Positions 23,527 through 32,027 of a stretch of 32,286 nt of DNA are shown in pieces. Origin of the DNA: Smithellaceae bacterium (lineage in GTDB: Bacteria > Desulfobacterota > Syntrophia > Syntrophales > Smithellaceae); contig JAQVQT010000003.1 of NCBI GenBank assembly GCA_028701435.1, positions 1 to 32,286 of the forward strand, given 5' to 3'. A model generated the notes under the pieces. It ran no database searches and was not told the DNA's origin. It saw nothing but the letters and a program-made list of their open reading frames with translations. How positions within the stretch are numbered: position 1 is the first letter of the stretch; every line of letters starts with the position of its first letter. The position numbers and the translations under genes are program-made.

Positions 23527-25353
23527 CTATTCCTTGTATAGATTGTTGAGCATGTCCCCGTATTTATCCATGACTGCCTGGCGTTTGAGCTTCATGGTCT
23601 GCGTGAGCATGCCGCTTTCCAGCGTGAAATCCTCCAGAATGAAGGCGAATTTCTGGGGAACTTCATAAGATCCTATCGTTTTTCTCAGGTGGTTCTGCAC
23701 CTCGGCGGTCAGCAATTCCTTGAAGTTGCGGCCGGCGGGATTGCTGGGATCGAACAGGCTTTCCGGTTCCACGGACAAATTCAGTTTCTCGGCCATCTGC
23801 TTGAGCAGCTTCATGTCGGGAACAATCAGACCTACGTTGTATTCCTGACCGGCCCCGTAAATCATGGCGTTCAGGATCCACGGCAGGACCTTCATTTCCA
23901 GTTCGACGGCGTCCGGATGGATGTATTTGCCGTTGGCCAGCTTGTATTCTTCCTTGAAGCGGCCCGTAATGAACAGAAACCCGTCGTTGTCGAGGCGTCC
24001 CCGGTCTCCGGTGCGCACGCCGCGCATTCCATTCATTTCCACGATCACTTCTTTTGTTTTTTCCGGTTTGTTGTGGTAGCCGATCATGCACTGGGGGCCG
24101 AAGCAGATGATTTCGCCGTCGTCGCCGCTGTCACCCGTCCGCGACCGGTCGATCACCACCTTGGTTTTGTTGATCGGTTTTCCGACAGACCCCAGGCGGT
24201 TGCCCATCAGCGGCGAGTTGATGGTAATGGCTGGAGACGTTTCGCTCAGCCCATAGGCGTCATAGGTCGGGATGCCCACATCGATGAAGAATTTGGCGAT
24301 TTCCACGTTCATCGGGGCGCTGCCGGTCACCGCGTTGTCGAGGCGTCCGCCAAAGCGATCACGAATCTTGGCCAAAACGATTTTGTCCAGAAGCTTGTAT
24401 TTCAGACCGACCTTGCCCGTTTCCCGTTTTTGCTTTGCCGCCGCCAGCGCCATTTCAAAGAGCTTCAGCTTCAGCCCGCCTTCCTCCCTCATTTTGGCCC
24501 AGACGCCGTTATAGACTTTGTTGAACACCCTGGGTACTGTAATCATAAACGTCGGCTGAATCTTGGGCAGATCATCGATCAGGGTTTCGACGGATCCCAT
24601 GATGCCGATAGAGCCTCCCCGCAGCATGAAGGCGTGCAGGTCCGCCGTAATGCCGAAAGAGTGCGCCCACGGAAGCATGGAGATGCACCGGCTCTGCTCG
24701 GTCAGGTTCAAAAACCAGGCCAGCCCGGCCTTGACGTTTTCCGCCAGATTGCCGTGGGAAAGAAGCACTCCCTTGGGCTCGCCTGTGGTTCCCGAAGTGT
24801 AGATCAGGACGGCGACGTCGGAGTATTTGGGCTTCTGGGAGGCAACGGGCTTTTCGGCGCCTTTTTTCTCCAGGGCGGCCATCGTCTTGTCCCCCGTGCC
24901 CTCAATCAGATAGATGTGCTGGAGCGTTGGAATTTCCGAGGGGAAATTTTTCACCTTTTCCAGAATCTCCGGTTTGGAAACGAGCAGGACCTTGACGGCG
25001 GCGTCCTTGATGATGTATTTCCACATCGTCACCAGTTCTTTTTCGTACATCGGAACATAGGCGGCGCATAGCCCCTGCGTGGCCATTTCTCCGATCAGCC
25101 ATTCCTTGCGGTTGTTCGCGATGATTCCGACCGTGTCTCCGGCTTTGACCCCGAGCGACGCAAGGCCGGCCCGCAAATTGTTCACGCGGGTTGCGATTTG
25201 CGCGTAGGTTACCCACTGATACACCCCGGAAGAATCTTTCTCTCCAATAAAAAGATTATTGGCGTATCTGGCGGCGCTGTTTTCAAAAATCTCCACCAGA
25301 TTGTCCGGGGCCTCATACGTGTTTTGATACTCACCATATTCAAAAATCGCCAT
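23527..25353 (-). CDS. Long-chain fatty acid-CoA ligase (AMP-forming)
   Basis: A 608-aa ANL-superfamily enzyme that activates a fatty acid to acyl-AMP and then acyl-CoA. The phosphate loop is YTSGTTGEPKGV. Further motifs are the A5 core YGLSETSP, RTGDRG, the hinge segment GRFKEEYKLANGKYIHP and a C-terminal LTQTMKLKR motif. The last of these resembles the TPTLKVKR ending of FACL proteins. The length and absence of a signal peptide fit the cytosolic long-chain group. The chain-length preference is unknown. AAGGAG lies about 11 bases before the ATG at 25353. It stands alone between a strong terminator and an upstream gap of 256 bases, with no beta-oxidation genes beside it. It may serve lipid synthesis, fatty-acid degradation or syntrophic acid oxidation. 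Confidence 0.92.
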   Translation of the reverse strand: MAIFEYGEYQNTYEAPDNLVEIFENSAARYANNLFIGEKDSSGVYQWVTYAQIATRVNNLRAGLASLGVKAGDTVGIIANNRKEWLIGEMATQGLCAAYVPMYEKELVTMWKYIIKDAAVKVLLVSKPEILEKVKNFPSEIPTLQHIYLIEGTGDKTMAALEKKGAEKPVASQKPKYSDVAVLIYTSGTTGEPKGVLLSHGNLAENVKAGLAWFLNLTEQSRCISMLPWAHSFGITADLHAFMLRGGSIGIMGSVETLIDDLPKIQPTFMITVPRVFNKVYNGVWAKMREEGGLKLKLFEMALAAAKQKRETGKVGLKYKLLDKIVLAKIRDRFGGRLDNAVTGSAPMNVEIAKFFIDVGIPTYDAYGLSETSPAITINSPLMGNRLGSVGKPINKTKVVIDRSRTGDSGDDGEIICFGPQCMIGYHNKPEKTKEVIVEMNGMRGVRTGDRGRLDNDGFLFITGRFKEEYKLANGKYIHPDAVELEMKVLPWILNAMIYGAGQEYNVGLIVPDMKLLKQMAEKLNLSVEPESLFDPSNPAGRNFKELLTAEVQNHLRKTIGSYEVPQKFAFILEDFTLESGMLTQTMKLKRQAVMDKYGDMLNNLYKE

Positions 25354-25581
25354 AAACCCTATCGCTCCTTTCGAAATTTGATTAAGAGTTGCAGTAAACG
25401 GATCTGTAAATTTTTGTTCGGTTATGTTTCGTTAGTCAATGGATTAAGCCGGACGCTTCTCTATCTAACGACGTTTGATGACATCTTGTTGCATTCAAAG
25501 AATTGAAACCCGGAAAGAGCGCTGAGGGAGTGAGCGAAGAATCGGCTGAATAACCGTCTTTCCGATGCTTCTCTATATGGG

Positions 25582-25610
25582 AAAAACCAACGGCAAGTCA
25601 AGAGGTTTTT
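25582..25610 (-). terminator. Possible terminator after glpC
   Basis: AAAAACC (25582-25588) and GGTTTTT (25604-25610) can pair around a 15-nt loop immediately after the glpC stop. The - strand copy ends in a T-run. The stem is AT-rich and weak. The rest of the 25354-25609 gap shows no gene and no convincing promoter. A partial 16-bp dyad TTAGTCAATGGATTAA lies at about 25432-25447, upstream of the ligase gene. Confidence 0.3.
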
Positions 25611-26794
25611 TATTTTTTGTTCCGGATGCCCAGCGATTCGCACAGAATTTCCGCCGGATCGAACGCATCCATTGTGGAAAGGCCGGAAAGCTGCATGCGG
25701 CACGATCCGCAATCGGCGACAATCGCCTCCGCCCCCGTTTTGCGAATCAGCGATACGGCCCGCGCGCCCAATTCGCAAGCCGCGGCTTCGTTGGTTTTTT
25801 TGAACCCGTAGCTGCCGGAGAGTCCGCAGCAGGCGTCATCGAGAATCGCTACGTCCAGCCCCGGAATCCGCTTCATCAGATCGGCGGCCGGGTAGCCGAT
25901 TTTCAGCGCGCGCAGGTGGCAGGGAATATGGTAGGCCAGCGAGCGGTTGACTTCCCGAAAGACGGGAGAGATCTCGCGCTCCGCGATCAGCTTGAGCAGG
26001 TATTCATGCAGGTCGTAGCTGTTTTCCGCGATTTTTTTTGCCTCGGGAATTTCCAGAATCCCCTGGTAATCCTGCAGCAGACACAAACCGCAGGAGGTGC
26101 AGGTATAGACGATGTCGTATCCCGCGTCGATATAATTGGAAAGGGAAGCGACGTTTTTTTGCGCAAAGGTTCGCGCCAGCGCCAGATTGCCGTTTCCCAG
26201 CGCGGGCAGTCCGCAGCACACCTGGGGAGGCAGGACAACGTTGATTTGAAAGGACTGAAGCATTCGAATGATTTTTCTTCCGATGTCGGGCCGGTAGAAG
26301 TTGATGAAGCAACCATAGAAGAAAGCGACCTTCCGGTTTCCGCGGCTGCGGGTTTTCTTTTCCCCGCTGAGGGTTTTGAAGCTGAATTTGGGGAAGGGGA
26401 TATAGGTCGCGATGCCCATTTGCCCGAGGATTTTTTTGCCGATTTTGGTGGCGGCGATCCGGTTGGCCAGCGGCGCCGTCATCGATCCGAGCGCCGAAAG
26501 GTAGTAGTTGTTGGCAAAGAGCAGGTGCGCCGGCGAGTGGGGATGCTCCATGCCGTAGCGCTGCTGAACCCGGAGAATGATTTGCGCCGGCTCCACGCCG
26601 CAGGGACAGGCCATTTCGCAGCGTTTGCACTGGCTGCAAAGCAGCACCCAGTCGTCGATGGATTTTTCGCGGCCGATGCGGAAGCGCTGGGCGTCGGGCC
26701 CCGCCTGCTTGGGGCCGGGAAATTCCGGCTGGACCCGGAACACGGGGCAGTTTTCCACGCAAATCGTGCAGCGGATGCAGTGCTCGAACGTCAT
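25610..26794 (-). CDS. glpC: Anaerobic glycerol-3-phosphate dehydrogenase subunit C (Fe-S, CCG domains)
   Basis: The electron-transfer and membrane-anchoring subunit of GlpABC, passing electrons from glycerol-3-P oxidation towards quinone or another acceptor. It is 394 aa (E. coli 396). Two 4Fe-4S ferredoxin clusters are visible at the N-terminus, CIRCTICVENCP (C6, C9, C12, C16) and CSQCKRCEMACP. Two CCG cysteine-rich domains follow (VCCGLPALGNGN and ACCGLSGSYGFKK). The ATG at 26794 overlaps the glpB stop (ATGA) and begins directly at the first cluster. A longer frame back to 26938 lies wholly inside glpB and was rejected. It is the last gene of the glpKABC series. Confidence 0.94.
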   Translation of the reverse strand: MTFEHCIRCTICVENCPVFRVQPEFPGPKQAGPDAQRFRIGREKSIDDWVLLCSQCKRCEMACPCGVEPAQIILRVQQRYGMEHPHSPAHLLFANNYYLSALGSMTAPLANRIAATKIGKKILGQMGIATYIPFPKFSFKTLSGEKKTRSRGNRKVAFFYGCFINFYRPDIGRKIIRMLQSFQINVVLPPQVCCGLPALGNGNLALARTFAQKNVASLSNYIDAGYDIVYTCTSCGLCLLQDYQGILEIPEAKKIAENSYDLHEYLLKLIAEREISPVFREVNRSLAYHIPCHLRALKIGYPAADLMKRIPGLDVAILDDACCGLSGSYGFKKTNEAAACELGARAVSLIRKTGAEAIVADCGSCRMQLSGLSTMDAFDPAEILCESLGIRNKK

Positions 26795-27987
26795 TTCAGC
26801 CTCTCCAGGCAGGACCGGGCCGCGGCCCGTCCCGTGGCGATCGCAAAGCCGTGTCCGCAGCCGTTTTTCAGCGTTTCCGTACGGGCGAGAATGGAGCCGC
26901 AGACAAAAATATTGTTCCAGGGGGAGCCTTGCGGGCAAAACGCCTCATCCACGGGAATGCCCGCCTGGCCGATGCCGTGGTTCATGGAAAAATAATCCTG
27001 TTCAAACCAGTCATCCCGGTTTTCCGGCGCGAAGACCGGCAGATTAAAAACCTTTTCCACGATCCGATCCCGGTTCGCGTAGAGCCCCCCGCCGACAAAG
27101 GAGCCGGTGGCAAGGATAAAAGCCCGGGCGTTGAGGCTGTTGGGCCTGCCCTGCGCCTCGGTCGTAACCGCTTCAATCTGGCGGCCCGATTTTTCGACGC
27201 CGACAACCGGCCAGTTCCAGTAGATCACGCCTCCGCGCCGCCGTAGATGGTCCTTCATGACGTTAAACAGCCTTCTTCCGGGCATCGACGGTGGAAGCGT
27301 GGGGATTTCAAAGACGGGGCGCTCCAGCCGGGATTCGATTTGATTCAATACGAAAGACGAAGATTCCAGGCCCAGCACCGCGGGGAAAGCGATCTTGTCT
27401 TCACGGATATTCTGCCGCTCCAGCCACAGCAGAAAGGTTTCCAGAAAGGCGCGGTCCTCAAAATGGGCGGCGATGCCCATGGTGGTGGAAACGCCGGCAT
27501 CGTAAGAGGAAAAGGAGGCGTTGCGAAGGCGGGAGAGCAGATAGCCTGGATAAAAATCCTTGAGGCCGGTGAAGGTGATGAGGTGAATTTTTTCTTCGTC
27601 GCTTTGCGGGGAGGCGTGCATCGTCGCGGGCACCAGGCAGGTGGTTTTAAACGTGCCGATGGCCGAAAGAACGAGGCGGTTTTCTTCCAGCGTCCCCTCA
27701 TAGGGCATGTCCATGTCCGCCATCATCCGCCGGAAGTCTTCGAGGGCCTGCTTCAGCGTCTCCGGGGAGACCCGATGAAAGGGATGTTCATCGGGAAGAC
27801 CTGCGATCCCATGAAGCGGTTGGTCGCTTCGTGAGCAGACGTCAATGCAGCCGGTGGACAGGCAGGCGGTCGGTTCGCCGGCGGTGACCAGCGCCACGCG
27901 CAATTTCTGTTCGGCAAGCCAGGCGGCCGCGGTAAGACCCGCCGCGCCCGCGCCGATGACAATGACATCGTATTCAATGACGCTCAC
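26791..27987 (-). CDS. glpB: Anaerobic glycerol-3-phosphate dehydrogenase subunit B
   Basis: FAD-type subunit of the GlpABC complex, 398 aa (E. coli 419). The N-terminal dinucleotide-binding motif is VIGAGAAGLTAAAWLAEQ, and a closing flavin motif lies near the end (FVCGSILARTETLKNGCGHGFAIATG). The GTG start at 27987 has GGAG seven bases upstream and overlaps the end of glpA by 14 bases. The 3' end overlaps glpC by four bases. These overlaps indicate a single operon with coupled translation and equal subunit supply. No truncation or lost motif was seen. Confidence 0.94.
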   Translation of the reverse strand: MSVIEYDVIVIGAGAAGLTAAAWLAEQKLRVALVTAGEPTACLSTGCIDVCSRSDQPLHGIAGLPDEHPFHRVSPETLKQALEDFRRMMADMDMPYEGTLEENRLVLSAIGTFKTTCLVPATMHASPQSDEEKIHLITFTGLKDFYPGYLLSRLRNASFSSYDAGVSTTMGIAAHFEDRAFLETFLLWLERQNIREDKIAFPAVLGLESSSFVLNQIESRLERPVFEIPTLPPSMPGRRLFNVMKDHLRRRGGVIYWNWPVVGVEKSGRQIEAVTTEAQGRPNSLNARAFILATGSFVGGGLYANRDRIVEKVFNLPVFAPENRDDWFEQDYFSMNHGIGQAGIPVDEAFCPQGSPWNNIFVCGSILARTETLKNGCGHGFAIATGRAAARSCLERLK

Positions 27988-29485
27988 GGGTTTTCTCCAT
28001 GGCCAGAATGCCCAGATAGATGTATTCGACCAGCTGCTCCTCCCGCAGTTGATCTCCCCACAGAGCGTAGCGGATGCCGCGGAAGCGTCTTTGCAGAAAT
28101 TCCCGAAGCGACTGCATGGACTGCTGGGCCGTCAGAACCTCCATGTCGTGCATGACGCCCAGCGCGCGAAAGGTGCAGAAGCCTCCCTGGCAGGGGCCCA
28201 TGCCGAGGCGTGTCCGGTGCGAAATGTCGCCCACGTGGCGGGTGCCGGTTTCCTGAATAATTTTTTCCACGCTGCCGCGGCTCACGAGTTCGCATTCGCA
28301 CAGGATGTTTTTCATGTTTGCCAGACGTTTGGACAGGGGATACCCGCTGAGCTCCTCCTGGCCGTCCAGCGGTTGATCGGCCGTTTCACAGTCGTGCTTC
28401 AGATTGAAGGCGTTCATAATCGTATCGACCATTTTTTCCGCCATCAGCCGGAAGGTGGTGAGCTTGCCGCCGACGATGCTGTACAGGCCGTTCTGGTGGT
28501 CGATAATCTGAAAGCCGCGCGAGATTTCCCGGCTGTCCATCTTTTGCGATCTGAGCAGGGGGCGGACCCCCGAAAAAGCGCGGATGATGCGGGCCCGGTT
28601 GAAATGCGGAATCATTCGGCCGGCCTCGCTGATGATGGCGTCCACCTCCGCGGACTGGGTCGAGAGAGCATCCGGATCTTCCACAGCCAGCGACGTGGTG
28701 CCGGCCAGACAGACCGCTTCGTTGGGAACAATGATATCCCCGTCCGAAGAAGGCCGCAGGCGGTTGATGACCATGTCGGTCAGGCGGTGATTGGTGATGA
28801 CCAGGCTGCCTTTGGAGAGCGTCAGGGGCACTTCGCAGCCGGCCAGCCTGGCCACGAGGTCGGCCCAGGCGCCGGAGGCATTGACCAGAATGTTGCCGTG
28901 GATTTCCTTTACTTCGCCCGTGGCCGCGTCGGTGGCTTTAACGCCGATGCAGCGTCCGTGGGACTGGACGATTTCCGTAACCCGGTGGCGGATGAAGCTT
29001 AGGCCTCCCTTCATCTGCGAGGTTTTCATATTGAGCAGGCACAAGCGGAAAGGATCGATCGAGCAGTCGGGAACCCGGATCGCCTCCTCGATCTCCGGGT
29101 TCAAATTGGGCACAAGCTCCAGCGCTTTGGTGGAAGAAAGAATTTCGGTCGGGATGCCGATGTCATCGCAGCTTCGCAAAAACCTTTCCCGGAAGAGCTT
29201 GGAATCGCCGGGCAGCCTCACGAACAATCCGCCGGTGCGCTCCACGCATTTTTCACCGATGCGCCGCAGGATCATGTTTTCATCGAAGCACTCTTTGGCC
29301 GCGATGGGATCGGACACCGCATAACGGCCGCCGCTGTGCAGCAGTCCGTGGCAGGCGCCGGTGGCCCCCGCCGCGAAATCGCCCTTTTCAATCAGGCAGT
29401 GAGGGATGCCCCGAAGAGCCAGGTCTCGGGCAATGCCGCACCCCGTGGCTCCTCCGCCGATAATGATGACATCCGTCTTGATCAT
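27974..29485 (-). CDS. glpA: Anaerobic glycerol-3-phosphate dehydrogenase subunit A
   Basis: Catalytic FAD subunit oxidising sn-glycerol-3-phosphate to dihydroxyacetone phosphate. It is 503 aa (E. coli 542). The N-terminal motif is VIIIGGGATGCGIARDLALRG, followed by GATGACHGLLHSGGRYA. The conserved RPLLRS and SIVGGKLTTFRLMAE segments are present. A C-terminal BFD-like [2Fe-2S] domain is marked by CEC (from ILCECELVSRG) and GPCQGGFC. The ATG at 29485 gives the standard N-terminus, although its ribosome-binding site is weak. It begins 54 bases after glpK, with a palindrome in the gap, and overlaps glpB. Confidence 0.95.
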   Translation of the reverse strand: MIKTDVIIIGGGATGCGIARDLALRGIPHCLIEKGDFAAGATGACHGLLHSGGRYAVSDPIAAKECFDENMILRRIGEKCVERTGGLFVRLPGDSKLFRERFLRSCDDIGIPTEILSSTKALELVPNLNPEIEEAIRVPDCSIDPFRLCLLNMKTSQMKGGLSFIRHRVTEIVQSHGRCIGVKATDAATGEVKEIHGNILVNASGAWADLVARLAGCEVPLTLSKGSLVITNHRLTDMVINRLRPSSDGDIIVPNEAVCLAGTTSLAVEDPDALSTQSAEVDAIISEAGRMIPHFNRARIIRAFSGVRPLLRSQKMDSREISRGFQIIDHQNGLYSIVGGKLTTFRLMAEKMVDTIMNAFNLKHDCETADQPLDGQEELSGYPLSKRLANMKNILCECELVSRGSVEKIIQETGTRHVGDISHRTRLGMGPCQGGFCTFRALGVMHDMEVLTAQQSMQSLREFLQRRFRGIRYALWGDQLREEQLVEYIYLGILAMEKTRERH

Positions 29486-29515
29486 TCGATCTGATTTTTC
29501 CCCTTCTTTCCAGCC

Positions 29516-29543
29516 GTAGGGAACGGTCGCGACCGTTCCCTAC
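29516..29543. repeat. 28-bp perfect palindrome between glpK and glpA (REP-like)
   Basis: The two 14-base arms, GTAGGGAACGGTCG (29516-29529) and its exact complement (29530-29543), form an uninterrupted palindrome with no spacer. On the - strand the first arm supplies the TAG stop codon of glpK. The RNA would form a strong hairpin, with a TCGCGA apex, between glpK and glpA. It could protect mRNA ends or reduce expression of glpABC relative to glpK. It looks like a dispersed palindromic repeat; no second copy is in this window. Confidence 0.75.
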
Positions 29544-31039
29544 ATCTCCTCTTCCCATCCCCTGGCGCATTCCACCGCTTTTTTCCAGCGGGCATAGAGT
29601 TTCTGGCGCCGTTTTTCATCCATGGTGGGCTCGAATCTCCGGTTCACTCTCCGTTTCTCTGAAATCGTGGCCTGGTCGCTCCAGAATCCCGTGGCCAGAC
29701 CCGCCAGATAGGCGGCGCCCAGGGCCGTGGTTTCAATGATTTCCGGACGCTCCACCGGGACGTCGAGGATGTCCGACTGGAACTGCATGAGAAAGTTGTT
29801 GGCGCAGGCGCCGCCGTCCACGCGAAGTTCGCACAAATCAATGCCGCATTCGCTGCGCATCAGCTCCAGAACATCGCGCGTCTGGTAAGCGATGGATTCC
29901 AGCGTGGCGCGGATAATGTGGTTGCGGTTTGCACCGCGGGTGAGTCCGACGATAGCGCCGCGGGCGTACATGTCCCAGTAGGGTGCGCCCAGGCCCACAA
30001 AGGCGGGCACCAGATACACTCCCTGCGTGTCGGGAACTTTTGTCGCGAAATACTCGCTGTCTTTGGCATCGTAAATAACGCGCAGGCTGTCGCGCAGCCA
30101 CTGAATCGCCGCGCCCGCCACGAAGATGCTGCCTTCCAGGGCATACTCCACTTTGCCGCCGACGCCCCAGGCGATGGTCGAAAGCAATCCCTTTTCCGAA
30201 CGAGCCGGCTTTTCCCCCGTGTTCATCAACATGAAACAGCCTGTGCCGTATGTGTTTTTGACCATGCCGGGCGTGAAGCAGGCCTGGCCGAACAGCGCCG
30301 CCTGCTGGTCTCCCGCGTCTCCGGCAATGGGAATTTCACCGCCCAGAACGCGCGCGTCCGTCACACCGTACACGGCGGAAGAGGGCTTGACCTCCGGCAG
30401 CATGCAGGCGGGAATATCCAGCTTTTCCAGAAGAAACGAATCCCATTTCAGATCCCGAATGTTGTACAGCATCGTGCGCGAAGCGTTGCTGTAGTCCGTG
30501 ACGTGGACTTTTCCGCGGGTGAGGTTCCAGATCAGCCAGGTATCGACGTTGCCGAAGAGCAGTTCGCCTTTCCGCGCCCTGTCGCGGGCACCTTCGACAT
30601 GATCGAGAATCCATTTGAGCTTTGTCCCCGAGAAATAAGCGTCCACCACCAGCCCCGTGTTTTCCCGAATGGTGTCTTCAAGCCCGGCGGCCTTCAGCTC
30701 GTCGCAGATGGCGGCAGTCCTGCGGCACTGCCAGACAATGGCATTATAGACGGGCCTGCCGGTGGCTTTGTCCCAGACGATGGTGGTTTCGCGCTGATTG
30801 GTGATGCCGATCGCCGCAATCTCTTCGGGGGAGATGCCGGTGGCGGCCATCACTTCGCTGGCTGCGCCGCGCTGCGAACCCCATATTTCCATGGGGTCAT
30901 GCTCCACCCAGCCGGCCTGGGGATAAATCTGTGAAAATTCGTTTTGAGCGATTTTTACTACGACGCCTTCCCGGTCATAAATCACTGCCCGCGAACTGGT
31001 CGTGCCCTGGTCAAGAGCTAAAATGTAGGATTTCTTCAT
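29540..31039 (-). CDS. glpK: Glycerol kinase
   Basis: FGGY-family kinase converting glycerol and ATP to glycerol-3-phosphate, the substrate of GlpABC encoded just downstream. It is 499 aa (E. coli 502). The N-terminal phosphate motif is ALDQGTTSSRA (8-18). Further motifs are ITNQRETTIVWDK, the WILDHVEGAR region, the GDAGDQQAALFGQ ATPase motif and a C-terminal DGGACANNFLMQFQSDILD signature. The ATG at 31039 has AGGAG seven bases upstream. A longer frame to 31090 would add 17 residues and was rejected. The TAG stop comes from the adjacent palindrome. No glycerol facilitator (glpF) or glpR gene is visible. It is the first gene of the glp cluster. Confidence 0.96.
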   Translation of the reverse strand: MKKSYILALDQGTTSSRAVIYDREGVVVKIAQNEFSQIYPQAGWVEHDPMEIWGSQRGAASEVMAATGISPEEIAAIGITNQRETTIVWDKATGRPVYNAIVWQCRRTAAICDELKAAGLEDTIRENTGLVVDAYFSGTKLKWILDHVEGARDRARKGELLFGNVDTWLIWNLTRGKVHVTDYSNASRTMLYNIRDLKWDSFLLEKLDIPACMLPEVKPSSAVYGVTDARVLGGEIPIAGDAGDQQAALFGQACFTPGMVKNTYGTGCFMLMNTGEKPARSEKGLLSTIAWGVGGKVEYALEGSIFVAGAAIQWLRDSLRVIYDAKDSEYFATKVPDTQGVYLVPAFVGLGAPYWDMYARGAIVGLTRGANRNHIIRATLESIAYQTRDVLELMRSECGIDLCELRVDGGACANNFLMQFQSDILDVPVERPEIIETTALGAAYLAGLATGFWSDQATISEKRRVNRRFEPTMDEKRRQKLYARWKKAVECARGWEEEM

Positions 31040-31104
31040 CGGCCACTCCTGAACAAAATCAATATTGACGCGCACTATGACATAATACAATGGTTTTTGC
31101 CAAA

Positions 31105-31125
31105 GAAAAAAGGCGGCACTCCGCC
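31105..31125 (-). terminator. Hairpin with T-tract upstream of glpK (terminator or attenuator)
   Basis: On the - strand a GGCGG/CCGCC stem (31125-31121 with 31116-31112, four-base loop) is followed at once by TTTTTTCTTT. It has the shape of a small intrinsic terminator about 70 bases before the glpK start. It could block transcription entering from the divergent gene region or attenuate a glpK leader. No strong promoter was found on either side. Confidence 0.45.
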
Positions 31126-31165
31126 GTTGGCGCGCTTTGAAGAGCCTGCCGCTCTATAAAAACAT

Positions 31166-31193
31166 TTGACAGGAGAAGCCCGGCGAGGATAGT
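31166..31193 (+). promoter_or_regulatory. Candidate promoter of the EFR1-type gene
   Basis: A perfect TTGACA (31166-31171) is followed after 16 bases by GATAGT (31188-31193, 4 of 6). The gene starts about 40 bases further on. An AGAGC/GCTCT inverted repeat lies just upstream (31141-31155). Confidence 0.45.
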
Positions 31194-31234
31194 CTGCTTC
31201 AGAACAAAAACCTCATCACCGGAAGTGCAAAACC

Positions 31235-32011
31235 ATGGCCACAACCATCTTTTACTATACCGGCACCGGCAACTCCCTGTGGACCGCCCGCAGACTGGCT
31301 TCTCTTCTGGAAGAGGCACAATGTGTTTCCATGAAGCGTTGCACGGATGCAAAGGTTGACTGCGGCGCCCGGCGGATCGGCCTGGTTTTCCCGGTGCACA
31401 TCTGGGGGGTGCCGCCGCCCGTCGTCGAATTTGTCAGGCGGCTGAACGTCGATCCGGCCCAATACCTGTTCGCGATGGCCGTCAACGCAGGCCAGGTCGC
31501 CGCCACCCTGATTCAGTTGCAGAGCATTTTACAAGAGAAGCAGCTTCGTCTCTCATCCGGATTTTCCATCGATCTGCCCAGCAACTATATTCCCTGGGGC
31601 GGAGCCCCGGCCCCCGACAAGCAGCAAAAGAAATTTGACGCGGTGCTTGATAAATTAAACCGGATCGCGGCGGTGGTTCGGGGTGGGGAAGAAAGTCCGC
31701 CGGAAAAGGGGCCCTTCTGGCAGAATTGGATTTTGTCCGCGCTTTACCGAATTTCGCTGCCGCATGTCACCGGGATGGATAAATCTTTTTTTGCCGATGA
31801 AAAATGCAGCGCCTGCGGGATTTGTGAAAAAATCTGCCCCGCGCGCAATATTGAGATGGCAGGAAGCAAGCCGGCCTGGCACCACCGCTGTGAACAATGC
31901 TTTGCCTGCCTCCAGTGGTGTCCGGAAGAGGCGATCCAGTACGGCAAAGGCACCCGGAACAAAAAACGCTACCGCCATCCGGAAATTTCATTGAAGGATA
32001 TGCTGGCTTAA
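31235..32011 (+). CDS. EFR1-type protein: flavodoxin-like domain plus two 4Fe-4S clusters
   Basis: A 258-aa soluble electron-transfer protein. The N-terminus has a flavodoxin-like FMN phosphate loop, YYTGTGNS (7-14), and the VFPVHIWGVPP segment typical of EFR1 proteins. The C-terminus has two ferredoxin clusters, CSACGICEKICP (C191, C194, C197, C201) and CEQCFACLQWCP (C219, C222, C225, C229). Such proteins are common in anaerobes and are thought to move electrons between flavins and ferredoxin. Partners are not known. It is divergent from glpK, with about 195 bases between the starts. A link with glycerol-3-P oxidation is possible but rests only on position. The ATG is preceded by GGAAGTG. 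Confidence 0.88.
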   Translation: MATTIFYYTGTGNSLWTARRLASLLEEAQCVSMKRCTDAKVDCGARRIGLVFPVHIWGVPPPVVEFVRRLNVDPAQYLFAMAVNAGQVAATLIQLQSILQEKQLRLSSGFSIDLPSNYIPWGGAPAPDKQQKKFDAVLDKLNRIAAVVRGGEESPPEKGPFWQNWILSALYRISLPHVTGMDKSFFADEKCSACGICEKICPARNIEMAGSKPAWHHRCEQCFACLQWCPEEAIQYGKGTRNKKRYRHPEISLKDMLA

Positions 32012-32027
32012 AAAAGAGATGGCATAG

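Noticed and set aside
23689..25071. Long open frame (460 codons) on the + strand inside the acyl-CoA ligase gene
   Set aside because: It is antisense to a gene with all ANL motifs and shows no domain or good start context.
25455..25576. GCTTCTCTAT repeated at about 25455 and 25567
   Set aside because: Only ten bases, two copies and no other structure; likely chance.
26795..26938. Upstream extension of the glpC frame
   Set aside because: The extra residues lie entirely within glpB, and the ATGA overlap start gives the normal GlpC length.
25565..26995. Long open frame (476 codons) on the + strand opposite glpC
   Set aside because: The - strand encodes GlpC with all cysteine clusters; the + strand frame is low-complexity Arg/Ala/Gly-rich shadow.
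27845..29002. Open frame of 385 codons on the + strand opposite glpB/glpA
   Set aside because: Antisense to two well-supported flavoprotein genes; no motifs.
31040..31090. Upstream extension of glpK
   Set aside because: The ATG at 31039 has AGGAG at good spacing and gives the standard N-terminus.
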